From Bacteroidales bacterium (GTDB taxonomy: Bacteria; Bacteroidota; Bacteroidia; Bacteroidales; Lentimicrobiaceae), in the NCBI GenBank assembly GCA_022837485.1, contig JALHHH010000003.1, forward strand, positions 26,092 through 90,091: a stretch of DNA of 64,000 nucleotides, read 5' to 3'. A program made the translations under genes and the position numbers. Of the stretch, positions 8,475-17,268 are shown in pieces. The notes beneath the pieces were generated by a model, which saw only the letters and a list, made by a program, of their open reading frames with translations, did not search any database and was not told the DNA's origin. The stretch's first letter is position 1. Each line of letters begins with the position of its first letter.

Positions 8475-9359
8475 ATGAAAGAGAAATTCAGGGAGATAAA
8501 TCTGTACCGGACAAATCTGATACTGCCCGGGGAAGAAGGGGAAGAGATACTTATCAGCAAAGTAACCATGGATACTGACGGGAATGAGACGGAGCGCCTG
8601 ACCATACACGGCGACGATGAACCGGAGGAGCGGATTTTGACGCGTTATGAAAATGGCAGACCTGTGGAAGAAATCCTGGAGATTGGCGGGGAGGTTGCCG
8701 AGCGTACCACGCGCGAATTCAACGGCGAGGGTGTGATCATCAGAGAATGGAGACATTACCTGGAAGGCGACCCCGATGAGATTAAATATATGTATGAAGC
8801 AGACAATCTGATCTCAAAAATTTCGTACGACAGCGATGGCGATGAGATGGAGAAGCTTCTTCGTTTCTATGAAAACGGCAGACTGGTACGTGAAGAGGAG
8901 TACGACTCGTTTGGCAACAAGGAGCTGGAGCGCACGTTTACTTACGGCGAAGCGGAGCATCCCGAATCTTCCGTTGAAATTCGCAACAGTGGTGACGAGC
9001 GCACGCGCATCGTAACCGAATTTGATGAAGCAGGCAACGTGACCCTCGAAAAAAGGTACGATCACAGGGGGAATCTGATTGCCAGGAGCATCACTACCAC
9101 AGGCGAGGGCGGACGACCCGTGAAAATTGAGGAGGAGACGGTCAGGGGTAAAACAATTTCCATACTGGAATACGACGCCAACGGAAATAATATCCGATAT
9201 AAAGAAGAGGACGAAGCCGGCAATCCGCTAACCGAAATAACCCGGGCGTTTGATACCGACGGCAGAAATCGGATGTCGGAAGTCAGGTCGGAACCCAGGC
9301 AGTTTACTCCCGGTCAGCATTACCGGCTGAGGTACGAATACCTGCCTTTTACGGAATAG
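8475..9359 (+). CDS. RHS/MORN-like repeat protein of unknown function
   Basis: This 294-aa protein has no signal peptide or membrane segment, so it is probably cytoplasmic. It is built from about ten repeats of roughly 20-25 residues, such as YENGRPVEEILEIGGE, YENGRLVREEEYDSFGNKE, EFDEAGNVTLEKRYDHRGN and EYDANGNNIRYKEEDEAGN. They resemble the YD/RHS and MORN-type beta-hairpin repeats of YwqK-like antitoxin proteins and secreted RHS proteins. No toxin partner lies nearby, since the next gene is a MATE exporter on the opposite strand. I can name the fold type but not a function. Its stop is only 4 bp from the end of the convergent MATE gene. Confidence 0.75.
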   Translation: MKEKFREINLYRTNLILPGEEGEEILISKVTMDTDGNETERLTIHGDDEPEERILTRYENGRPVEEILEIGGEVAERTTREFNGEGVIIREWRHYLEGDPDEIKYMYEADNLISKISYDSDGDEMEKLLRFYENGRLVREEEYDSFGNKELERTFTYGEAEHPESSVEIRNSGDERTRIVTEFDEAGNVTLEKRYDHRGNLIARSITTTGEGGRPVKIEEETVRGKTISILEYDANGNNIRYKEEDEAGNPLTEITRAFDTDGRNRMSEVRSEPRQFTPGQHYRLRYEYLPFTE

Positions 9360-9363
9360 CGGA

Positions 9364-10776
9364 TTATGGACGGCGGCGAAAAAGGTGAAACCATCCGTGT
9401 CGTGCACCCGTTTCCTCACCGGCTTTAACTTTTACAACTTCAGGATTCCGGACAACCGATTTCAGTTTCCACCTTCCCGTAAGGTAATAGAGGTAGGAAA
9501 GCACGAGTCCCATAAACCAGGCGATGGGAATTGCCCACCAGATACCATCGATTCCCATATGTTTTGATAATACAGCAGCCAGGGGAATACGCACCAGCCA
9601 GAGTGAAAAGAGGGTGATAAACATTGGGATCAGAGTATCGCCGGCACCGCGCATCACACCGCCAACAACAAACATACCCGAGAAAAGAAGATAAAAACCG
9701 CTGACTATAAGCAGGTAACGGGCTCCAATCTCTATTACGCCCGGATCCGTTGTAAAGAGCGTCATCAGTGGCTCCCTGAATATCATGATAAGTACCGAGG
9801 AAACCACGGCCAGCAGTCCCGACATCTGCAGCGTAACTCTGAGGCCCTGCCCTACCCTTTTAAGTTTACCCGCTCCGATGTTCTGACCCGTATAGGTCGA
9901 CAATGCTGCTCCGAAGTTCATGGCAGGCAGGCCGGCAAGGTTATCGATGCGTCCGGCAACGCTGTAGGCAGCTACTGCATCGGTACCGAAGTCGTTCACA
10001 ATCCTGAGCAGGGCGAGCATTCCCAGCGAGACAAACGTCTGCTGAAAACCGGTAGGCACACCGATGCGAATACCGGTCCTGAAGATTTCCCGGTCCCATT
10101 CCATTTTTCGCCACGACAGATTGATTACCGGATGACGGCGGTTGAGATACAGAACGAGGGTTATAAAAGCACCTGCCTGTGACAGCACGGTAGCAGCGGC
10201 AGCACCGGCGATCCCCCACTTGAAGACGACCACAAAAAGCAGGTCAAAAAAGATATTGGTAACGGTTGAGATAATCAGGAAGTAGAGCGGAGTTTTCGAA
10301 TCCCCGAGTCCGCGGAGGACGGCGCTGGTGCCGTTGAAACCGAAAAAGAAGAGAATTCCCGAAAGGTAGACGCTCATATAGAGAGAGGCCTGCGGTATTA
10401 CCTCTTCGGGAAGACGTATCATCCTGAAAATCGGTGCGCTGAAAGCTATGCCGATAATGCCGACAACAATGGCGGCAAAAAACAGGAAGATGTTCATGGT
10501 ATCGATGGCCTTTTTTACTTTCGCAAGGTCTTTGGCTCCGAAGTACTGTGCTATGATGATGGTGCTGCCGGTAGACACGCCGATGATAAAGGAGACCAGC
10601 ATAAAAATCAGAGGAAAGGAGGCTCCCACAGCAGCCAGGGCTTCCTTCCCCAGGTAACGGCCGACAATAATGCTGTCGGCAACGTTGTAGAGCTGCTGGA
10701 AGATATTTCCCAGCAGCATGGGTGTTGCAAATTTAAAGATCAGCCCGGCCGGTTTGCCGGTTGTTAAGTCATGCAT
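9364..10776 (-). CDS. MATE-family efflux transporter
   Basis: This 470-aa integral inner-membrane protein has about 12 hydrophobic segments in two homologous halves. The N-terminal KPAGLIFKFATPMLLGNIFQ followed by QLYNVADSIIVGRYLGKEAL is diagnostic of the DinF/NorM-type MATE fold. The second half repeats it (TFVSLGMLALLRIVNDFGTD and AAYSVAGRIDNLAGLPAMNF). The family exports cationic drugs or metabolites in exchange for sodium ions or protons; the substrate cannot be inferred. The polar tail after about residue 440 (ending LFRRRP) is cytoplasmic. The gene is monocistronic, converging on the RHS-like gene. Confidence 0.93.
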   Translation of the reverse strand: MHDLTTGKPAGLIFKFATPMLLGNIFQQLYNVADSIIVGRYLGKEALAAVGASFPLIFMLVSFIIGVSTGSTIIIAQYFGAKDLAKVKKAIDTMNIFLFFAAIVVGIIGIAFSAPIFRMIRLPEEVIPQASLYMSVYLSGILFFFGFNGTSAVLRGLGDSKTPLYFLIISTVTNIFFDLLFVVVFKWGIAGAAAATVLSQAGAFITLVLYLNRRHPVINLSWRKMEWDREIFRTGIRIGVPTGFQQTFVSLGMLALLRIVNDFGTDAVAAYSVAGRIDNLAGLPAMNFGAALSTYTGQNIGAGKLKRVGQGLRVTLQMSGLLAVVSSVLIMIFREPLMTLFTTDPGVIEIGARYLLIVSGFYLLFSGMFVVGGVMRGAGDTLIPMFITLFSLWLVRIPLAAVLSKHMGIDGIWWAIPIAWFMGLVLSYLYYLTGRWKLKSVVRNPEVVKVKAGEETGARHGWFHLFRRRP

Positions 10777-10904
10777 CAGTTAAGGTACTACAGAGTTTTC
10801 AAACAGTTTATAATTTGCAGGTACACCAGACTCGCAAACGGCAGCTTCGGCTGATTGCAGTCTTTGGTATGCCGGGAGGTCATTAACCTGATCCGGTTAT
10901 TGTA

Positions 10905-11945
10905 TTAAAAATCGTCTTTTTGAGCTTTCACCAGCTCCTTTGTTGATAAAAGTCCGCAGGCGGCTTCTATATCCTGCCCCCGTGAAGCCCTCAGTGTGGT
11001 TACTATACCCTTATCGTTAAGTGCCTGCTGGAAGTCGAGGATGGCTGCCTCATCGGAGCACTGCAACGGGGTTCCGGGGATTTCGTGGAAACGGATGAGG
11101 TTGATGCGGCTCCTGACTTTATTGAGCAGGCGGGCCAGCTCATTCACATGGCGGCGCGTGTCGTTGACACCTTTAAACAAAATGTATTCAAAGGATACCC
11201 GGCGATATTTTCCGATATCGAATTCGCGTATGGTTTCGATTACATCTTTCAGGGGATAGACATTCTGAATGGGCATCAGGCGGCGGCGTTCGTCCTCGAA
11301 GGGGGTATGCAGACTCACAGCCAGGTTGCATTTGCTTTTTTCCAGAAATTCGCGCATTGCTGGTATAATTCCTATGGTTGAAACCGTAACCTTACGCACA
11401 CTGATGGCAAATCCGTACTCAGCGGTGAGAATTTCCAGACTTTTCATCACATTCGGCAGGTTGTCGAAAGGCTCACCCATACCCATATAAACGATATTGG
11501 TCATGAGTTTCCGCTCGGGGATGCTGCGCAGCTGGTTCAGAATTTCACCGGCACTCAGCTGACCCTGAAAACCTTGTTTTCCGGTCATGCAGAAGAGGCA
11601 ACCCATTTTGCATCCGACCTGTGACGAAACACACAGTGTATGCCGTTTGCCGTCGGGGATATATGCTGCTTCTATGAACTTTCCGGCTCCTCCCGAAAAA
11701 AGGTATTTCTTAGTACCATCTGCCGAAGTATTGACTTTCACAGGATCCTGAACGCCTGGCTCGTAGTTCTCGGCAAGAAGCGCTCGTGTTTTCTTCGAGA
11801 TATTGCTCATTTCATCAAACGAAACCACATCGGTTTTATAAAGCCAGTAGGCGATCTGACCGCCGGTATAGGCAGGGAGACCGAGCTGCTGCGCTATTGC
11901 TTTCAGTTCGTCGAGTGTTTTCCCGAAAAGGGGTTCCTTTTGCAT
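10905..11945 (-). CDS. rlmN: 23S rRNA (adenine-2503-C2)-methyltransferase RlmN
   Basis: This 346-aa radical-SAM enzyme methylates C2 of A2503 in 23S rRNA and A37 in some tRNAs, tuning translational fidelity. The cluster-binding CxxxCxxC is Cys112, Cys116 and Cys119 within SSQVGCKMGCLFCMTGKQGF. The second catalytic cysteine is near residue 330 (DIEAACGLLSTK). The GEP motif (YMGMGEPFDNLPNV) and SLHTPFEDERRRLMPIQNVY segments are typical. The start is ATG at 11945. It lies 6 bp downstream of the FNR-like gene stop, so the two are probably cotranscribed. Confidence 0.97.
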   Translation of the reverse strand: MQKEPLFGKTLDELKAIAQQLGLPAYTGGQIAYWLYKTDVVSFDEMSNISKKTRALLAENYEPGVQDPVKVNTSADGTKKYLFSGGAGKFIEAAYIPDGKRHTLCVSSQVGCKMGCLFCMTGKQGFQGQLSAGEILNQLRSIPERKLMTNIVYMGMGEPFDNLPNVMKSLEILTAEYGFAISVRKVTVSTIGIIPAMREFLEKSKCNLAVSLHTPFEDERRRLMPIQNVYPLKDVIETIREFDIGKYRRVSFEYILFKGVNDTRRHVNELARLLNKVRSRINLIRFHEIPGTPLQCSDEAAILDFQQALNDKGIVTTLRASRGQDIEAACGLLSTKELVKAQKDDF

Positions 11946-11951
11946 GCTGAA

Positions 11952-12611
11952 TCAGAAATAAATCTCAGAAATAATATTGTTGAACGGAATTCCTTTCGTG
12001 AGCAGGATATCGCGTACATCCACCACCATTTCGGCGGAGCCGCAAAGGTAATACTTTTCATGCGGGGGCATATCCGTTTGCTCCATAAGATACCGGGTCA
12101 GGCGTCCTCCATAGATGCCCGGAGCCTCTTCACGCGAACAGCAGCGCACGTATCTGTTGCCCAGTACCGGTAAAAACTGTTCGTTGAAATAGAAAGAGCT
12201 CAGGTCGCGGCCTCCGTGCAGCAGCTTCTTGCCTTTTGTAAGCCCTGTAAGGAACATAGACCTGAAAGGGGCTATTCCCGTACCGGAGGCAATCCACCAG
12301 GCATCTTCACCTCCACAGGTGAAAGAGCCAAAAGGCTCGCTGATATGGATGGAATCGGCTGTATTAAGTGCAGAAAGCCATGGGGTTAATTTTCCTTCCG
12401 GGTTAAGGCTGTAGAGGATATCTACCTCATCGTCGAGCTCACCGCTGGCGATACTGTATAGTCTGGCTTCAAGTCCGTGTCCCGAGCTGATTCCTATAAC
12501 CTGTCCGGCTGTAAAATCCCAGGGGCGGGGGAACGACATCAGAAAAACGCCCGGTGCAATTTCGCGCTGACGGCTAAGCTTTATTCTGGTTAAGTCCAGT
12601 TTTTTTTTCAT
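11952..12611 (-). CDS. FAD-binding ferredoxin/flavodoxin-NADP reductase-like protein
   Basis: This 219-aa cytoplasmic flavoprotein has the FNR two-domain layout. The FAD-binding barrel includes RLYSIASGEL (the RxYS motif), and the NAD(P)-binding half includes WWIASGTGIAPFRSMFLTGL and YYLCGSAEMVVDVRDILLTK. It is shorter than classical FNR (about 250 aa) and has no fused iron-sulfur domain. It should pass electrons between NAD(P)H and a small carrier. The partner is unknown; supplying reductant for the radical-SAM enzyme RlmN is an inference from gene order only. It is the first gene of the pair with rlmN. Confidence 0.88.
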   Translation of the reverse strand: MKKKLDLTRIKLSRQREIAPGVFLMSFPRPWDFTAGQVIGISSGHGLEARLYSIASGELDDEVDILYSLNPEGKLTPWLSALNTADSIHISEPFGSFTCGGEDAWWIASGTGIAPFRSMFLTGLTKGKKLLHGGRDLSSFYFNEQFLPVLGNRYVRCCSREEAPGIYGGRLTRYLMEQTDMPPHEKYYLCGSAEMVVDVRDILLTKGIPFNNIISEIYF

Positions 12612-12879
12612 GAAGCGAAGTACAGGAAATACAAATTATATAAGTACTATAAGTCCGGCAAACCCTAAACAGATGAAACCGTTAAAAGTTTACCTGCAGC
12701 AGCCACTCCCCGCGTTCTGAAGAGCCGGCATCAGCAAAAAGCATAAAGTCAGGCTTCAGGGGATTCTGGTTGCCTGATGCAGTTATCGGTCAGATCCTTG
12801 AATTGCACACAACAAAATGGCGGGCACGGGTCTGCCGGGTATAACAAATTGGCTTAATTTAGCAACAAAATAGCAGGAT

Positions 12880-15800
12880 ATGAATGAGCGTCAAGCCCTG
12901 AAATCGGATGCCCTGGCAGCCAACCTCCGGGAAACGAAGACAGACAAGATAGAGATCCCTGAAAAGCATCTTCGGTTTCATGAACTTTCGAAAAGTTACT
13001 ACAGCATACACACCCGTGCCTGGGAATGCCTTACGGAATACAATCACCCCTTTTCGAACAGCGGGTATGTAACCGGGCAGCTCCGGAGTATCTCGCTTGG
13101 CGATTTCTGGTTTTATGAAAAGCATGCCGAATCGTCCTTTGCCTGGGAGGTAATTCTCGATCTTTACGAAGGAATACTGGAAAGGACATCCATGCCTGAG
13201 CTGGTAGAAGATACTATTCATACACTGCTTGAATTCGGGGAAAAGCTGCTGCAGGATTCCGGGCCTCATGCAGATGCCCTTCAGCGTATAATCGCCATTC
13301 TAGATTCTTTGCCCGAACAGGCGATGCCGGCGCTGATTGCCAATTCCACTTTTCTTCAGCGGGTATTCCTGCGCTCGGACTGGCCTGAGCACCTTGAAGA
13401 GACGGCATATAATCTGCTCCGCAAGACACTGATTGCCAATGCCGTTTATTGGAGAGACAATACGCGGGTTGAAGAATGGCTGACGGAACGCAGGAAGATG
13501 TTTTCGGCCGGGAGCCGGCAGCGCATCAATTCCATCGGGAAACCATGGTTTGAAAAGATTATCAGAGACATTGAAGAAGCCAGAGATACCGAAAGCCTGT
13601 TAACAATTCCCGGATTTAACGAGATCGCACTTCACATCCGTCAGCTGCACCACGATTTTGAGCAGTTTCATGAGAAATTTTTCTTCCTGCTCTTTTTGCT
13701 TCACCTCGAAGGAATGCAGAACCAGAAGGAGTTGCTGCTGCGCGATTTCAACAACCTGCTCCGCGATATCAAGAGTGAGCTCTCGAGCGATGAGGTTTTC
13801 GGGTTTCTTGACAACATCTTCAGACTGTTCAACGAACTGAAAACCAGTAACCCCGGAACTGTACTCGACTGCATACTTACTCTTGGAAAAGAGATCTTCC
13901 GTACCGAAAACGATCGCCACATTCATCACTTCGAGAAACTTCTAATCCGTTACGGTTTTACACCTCCGGGACTTGTTTTTGTCAGCGACGACTGGCAGCT
14001 GCGGGTAGATGAGAATCACATAAAGAACATCCGGGTATGGATGGAACTGATTGAATACTCCCCCCTCACCTTCCGCGACCTGCTCTCGGCACTGATCATA
14101 CACCTGCGCCTGGGAGGAGTTTTTGTTTCGGATACCGATTTGTTTCAGCGGGATGTTACTGCTCTCCTGAATTCCGACATACGGCCTATTTTCAAGCACA
14201 TCAAGCAGCTTGCCAGGCTGTTTCCGGTGTACTTCAACGAAATTGGAGCCGAAGGGGAGCTAAGGGAAGTGACAACTGCCATGGATGAGCTGTCGCACCG
14301 CAACGACCGCCTTATCCACTTTCTGCGGAAGCAGATACACACAGAAAGCAACAACACCCACATTGATCTGACGCGAAGCATTATCCGCTACTGGTACGAC
14401 GGCAACAGCGAACATCTGAAGGGCTTGCTTCCGCGCGATGTGGAGCTCAGCCTGTCGGTGGAATCGCGCTGGTTTACAGGCATCAACGGACTGATGCACA
14501 AGCTTTGTGAATCGTTCAATGTGATGCCTGAAACCCTCATGACACTTCCGGCAGAGAAGATCCGAAAAAACATCAACAGCCTGCCCGGCGACAACAGCAT
14601 CGACCGGCAGCGGCTGATGTACGTCTTCCGGCTGCTGGAGCTGCTGCGCGAAAAATACTCCTTCAATACCGTAAATCTGGGTGTTCTGATGCGCAAGTTC
14701 AGTTTCTTCAACAGCAACGATATTGAAGGATTGCTGCAGCTGCTTGAAAAATCCTATCCCGACAGGGCTTTAAGGCAGGTGTACATCTTTATGCGCCAGC
14801 TGAATACCATTATAATGAGTGATGAGAAGACCGAAGGCTGGGAAGATATTTACCATAAGCGCCACATAGCCATAGGCATACCAAGTATGTACGGCAAATA
14901 CCGGGAGCCGAAGTTTGAAGCCATGGGGCTTACCTTCCGTCTCGAAAAGGTGGCTGCTCATCTGATGGATCAGCTGATTGCCAGTATCAACCTCGACTAT
15001 ATCACGGCAAAAACGCTCAGACGCATCCATGTGGTTCTCGAATTGTTCCGTCAGGGACTTGAACTCGACGGCATCAGTGACCAGGGGTTCAACTCCAATC
15101 TTAAGATGTTTCGCTTCAGCCTCAATTCTGCAAGTTTTTCGGTAGGGCAGTACATCAACATCCTTCAGTTTATGCTGTCGAGCGTACGTGAAATCATCAG
15201 CAAATACTTCCTTCGCATCTACGACAGTCAGCTCAGGGTAGTGATTCCCCAGCTGCATCCCCGTGAATCGAAGGACGAAAGTACCGGCAAACATTTCATC
15301 ATGAAACAGTCGGAGCAGTTCTACCGCGAGATGCTTTCGAGCGCGTTTCTGGTGCAGAGTCTCGACAACTTCCTGGTCCGTATTCTTGGCTCGTTCCGGC
15401 AAATGGTTGATAATTATCCCGAAGAGACCATACGCAGTATCATGTCGTACAACACCGATCTGGTGATTTCACCTTTAAATCGTGAATCGCCGGAGATGGA
15501 TAATCAGATCTTTCTGGGATCTAAAGCTTACTTTCTGAAAAAGCTATCTCTGCTCGGTTTTCCCATCCCACCGGGATTCGTACTGACTACCGAAATTTTC
15601 CGTCGCCGGGAAGCAATCCTGCAGAATCCGTACATCGAAAAAGAGCTGGATCTGATGCTCAAACGGCAGATTTCCAATCTGGAAAAAGTAACCGGTCAGC
15701 AATTTGGCAATCCCGATAATCCTTTGTTGTTATCGGTGCGTTCGGGAACGGCCATTTCTATGCCCGGAGCCATGAACACCTACCTGAATGTCGGTCTCAA

Positions 15801-16974
15801 CGACGAAATTGTGGAAGCTTTAAGCAAGAAATTCAATTTTGGATGGACATCATGGGACTGTTACCGCCGTTTTCTGCAATCGTGGGGGATGGCCTTCGGG
15901 GTAACCCGCGACGAATTCGACCAGGTGATGATCGACTTCAAAACCCGTTACGGTATCAGCCAGAAGATAGACTTCAGCCCTGCTCAGATGCGTGAGATCG
16001 CTTTTGCGTACAAAGAGATTTTGCACAGCCACAACATACATTTCAAAGACGAGCCCTATGAACAGTTGAACCAGGTAATATTCAACGTTTTAAAATCATG
16101 GGACAGCGAGCGGGCCAAAGTCTACCGCGAGTACCTTCAGATTGCCGACGAATGGGGTACTGCCGTTATCGTTCAGAAAATGGTGCTGGGCAATTTACAC
16201 CGGACTTCGGGAACAGGAGTGCTGTTTACGCATGCCCCCGACCTGGAACAGCCGGGCATACAGCTTTACGGCGACTTCACCCTGTGCAGTCAGGGAGAGG
16301 ACATTGTTGCAGGACTCGTACATCCCTGGCCGGTTACCGAGCGGCAGCGCAAAAAGCTGTTTGGTGAGAAAGGGGTATCGCTGCAACTGGGCTTTCCGGA
16401 AATCTATGAAAAGCTCCTTAAAATAACCGAAGAACTTACCGAAACCCACGGGTTCAGTCATCAGGAGATAGAGTTCACCTTTGAAAGCGAAAATCCGGAC
16501 GATCTTTACATCCTTCAGACCCGCGACCAGGAAATCCGTAAGCCGGATTTGAGTTTTGTTTTCAACTGCAAGCCAAGCGAACTCGACTTGCTGGGAAGGG
16601 GTATTGGCCTGGGCAAGGGTGTTATGAACGGCATACTTGCCTTCGATATGCACGATCTGGAACGCTATGCCGACCTGTCAGACAACAAGATTCTGGTGCG
16701 GCCCGACACCGTTCCCGACGACATAGGAATGATCTTCGCGTGCGACGGTCTTATTACTGCCAGGGGAGGTGCCACATCCCATGCGGCAGTTACAGCAGTC
16801 AGACTTGATAAAACCTGTGTGGTTAACTGCTCCGACCTCATCGTAAACGAAAAGGAAAAGATATGCTCGATTAATGGCCGGACGCTGAAACCAGGTGACA
16901 AAATAGCCATCGACGGGAATCTGGGAAACATATATGCAGGCAATTACCCGGTTAAGCTCGCCGAATTGGGATAA
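12880..16974 (+). CDS. PPDK-like PEP/pyruvate-binding protein with long helical N-terminus
   Basis: This 1364-aa protein is unusual. Residues 1 to about 870 show no family I recognise; they are helical and charged, with no signal or membrane segment. From about residue 878 the sequence matches the N-terminal ATP-grasp domain of pyruvate phosphate dikinase/PEP synthase: FLGSKAYFLKKLSLLGFPIP, SVRSGTAISMPGAMNTYLNV and QEIEFTFE. The C-terminus is the swivelling phosphohistidine domain, with GGATSHAAVTA placing the catalytic His near 1301. The C-terminal PEP/pyruvate TIM barrel of PPDK is absent. It may phosphorylate its His from ATP and use another acceptor, but the reaction is unknown. A near-consensus TAATTTAG at 12855-12862 may be the promoter. 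The next gene is a GAPDH-like enzyme. Confidence 0.85.
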   Translation: MNERQALKSDALAANLRETKTDKIEIPEKHLRFHELSKSYYSIHTRAWECLTEYNHPFSNSGYVTGQLRSISLGDFWFYEKHAESSFAWEVILDLYEGILERTSMPELVEDTIHTLLEFGEKLLQDSGPHADALQRIIAILDSLPEQAMPALIANSTFLQRVFLRSDWPEHLEETAYNLLRKTLIANAVYWRDNTRVEEWLTERRKMFSAGSRQRINSIGKPWFEKIIRDIEEARDTESLLTIPGFNEIALHIRQLHHDFEQFHEKFFFLLFLLHLEGMQNQKELLLRDFNNLLRDIKSELSSDEVFGFLDNIFRLFNELKTSNPGTVLDCILTLGKEIFRTENDRHIHHFEKLLIRYGFTPPGLVFVSDDWQLRVDENHIKNIRVWMELIEYSPLTFRDLLSALIIHLRLGGVFVSDTDLFQRDVTALLNSDIRPIFKHIKQLARLFPVYFNEIGAEGELREVTTAMDELSHRNDRLIHFLRKQIHTESNNTHIDLTRSIIRYWYDGNSEHLKGLLPRDVELSLSVESRWFTGINGLMHKLCESFNVMPETLMTLPAEKIRKNINSLPGDNSIDRQRLMYVFRLLELLREKYSFNTVNLGVLMRKFSFFNSNDIEGLLQLLEKSYPDRALRQVYIFMRQLNTIIMSDEKTEGWEDIYHKRHIAIGIPSMYGKYREPKFEAMGLTFRLEKVAAHLMDQLIASINLDYITAKTLRRIHVVLELFRQGLELDGISDQGFNSNLKMFRFSLNSASFSVGQYINILQFMLSSVREIISKYFLRIYDSQLRVVIPQLHPRESKDESTGKHFIMKQSEQFYREMLSSAFLVQSLDNFLVRILGSFRQMVDNYPEETIRSIMSYNTDLVISPLNRESPEMDNQIFLGSKAYFLKKLSLLGFPIPPGFVLTTEIFRRREAILQNPYIEKELDLMLKRQISNLEKVTGQQFGNPDNPLLLSVRSGTAISMPGAMNTYLNVGLNDEIVEALSKKFNFGWTSWDCYRRFLQSWGMAFGVTRDEFDQVMIDFKTRYGISQKIDFSPAQMREIAFAYKEILHSHNIHFKDEPYEQLNQVIFNVLKSWDSERAKVYREYLQIADEWGTAVIVQKMVLGNLHRTSGTGVLFTHAPDLEQPGIQLYGDFTLCSQGEDIVAGLVHPWPVTERQRKKLFGEKGVSLQLGFPEIYEKLLKITEELTETHGFSHQEIEFTFESENPDDLYILQTRDQEIRKPDLSFVFNCKPSELDLLGRGIGLGKGVMNGILAFDMHDLERYADLSDNKILVRPDTVPDDIGMIFACDGLITARGGATSHAAVTAVRLDKTCVVNCSDLIVNEKEKICSINGRTLKPGDKIAIDGNLGNIYAGNYPVKLAELG

Positions 16975-17172
16975 TATCCGGTTTTAACACCTTGCTTCCA
17001 GAAAGCGAAAATTGCAGGTTACAGCATGAAGTATGACCCAAGGAGCATATTTACAGCGAATTGAGCCGTTTTTGAAAGAAAGATAACTGAGGCAGGTATC
17101 GGGATGAAAAAATGATATCAGGGAAAGCTTCCCCAATCCTAAAACTTTTCTAATCTTTGTACCGTTTTAGTA

Positions 17173-17180
17173 TAGGTTTG
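17173..17180 (+). promoter_or_regulatory. -7 promoter element for the GAPDH-like gene
   Basis: TAGGTTTG is an exact TAnnTTTG match about 90 bp before the ATG at 17269. Together with a 294-bp gap after the PPDK-like gene, it suggests separate transcription. Confidence 0.55.
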
Positions 17181-17268
17181 AATTCATTCATTACAGCTGA
17201 TAATAACAACAGGAACGAAAAGACACATTATTTTTTTCTGATATCCTGTAAAAAACAACCCTCCTGCC

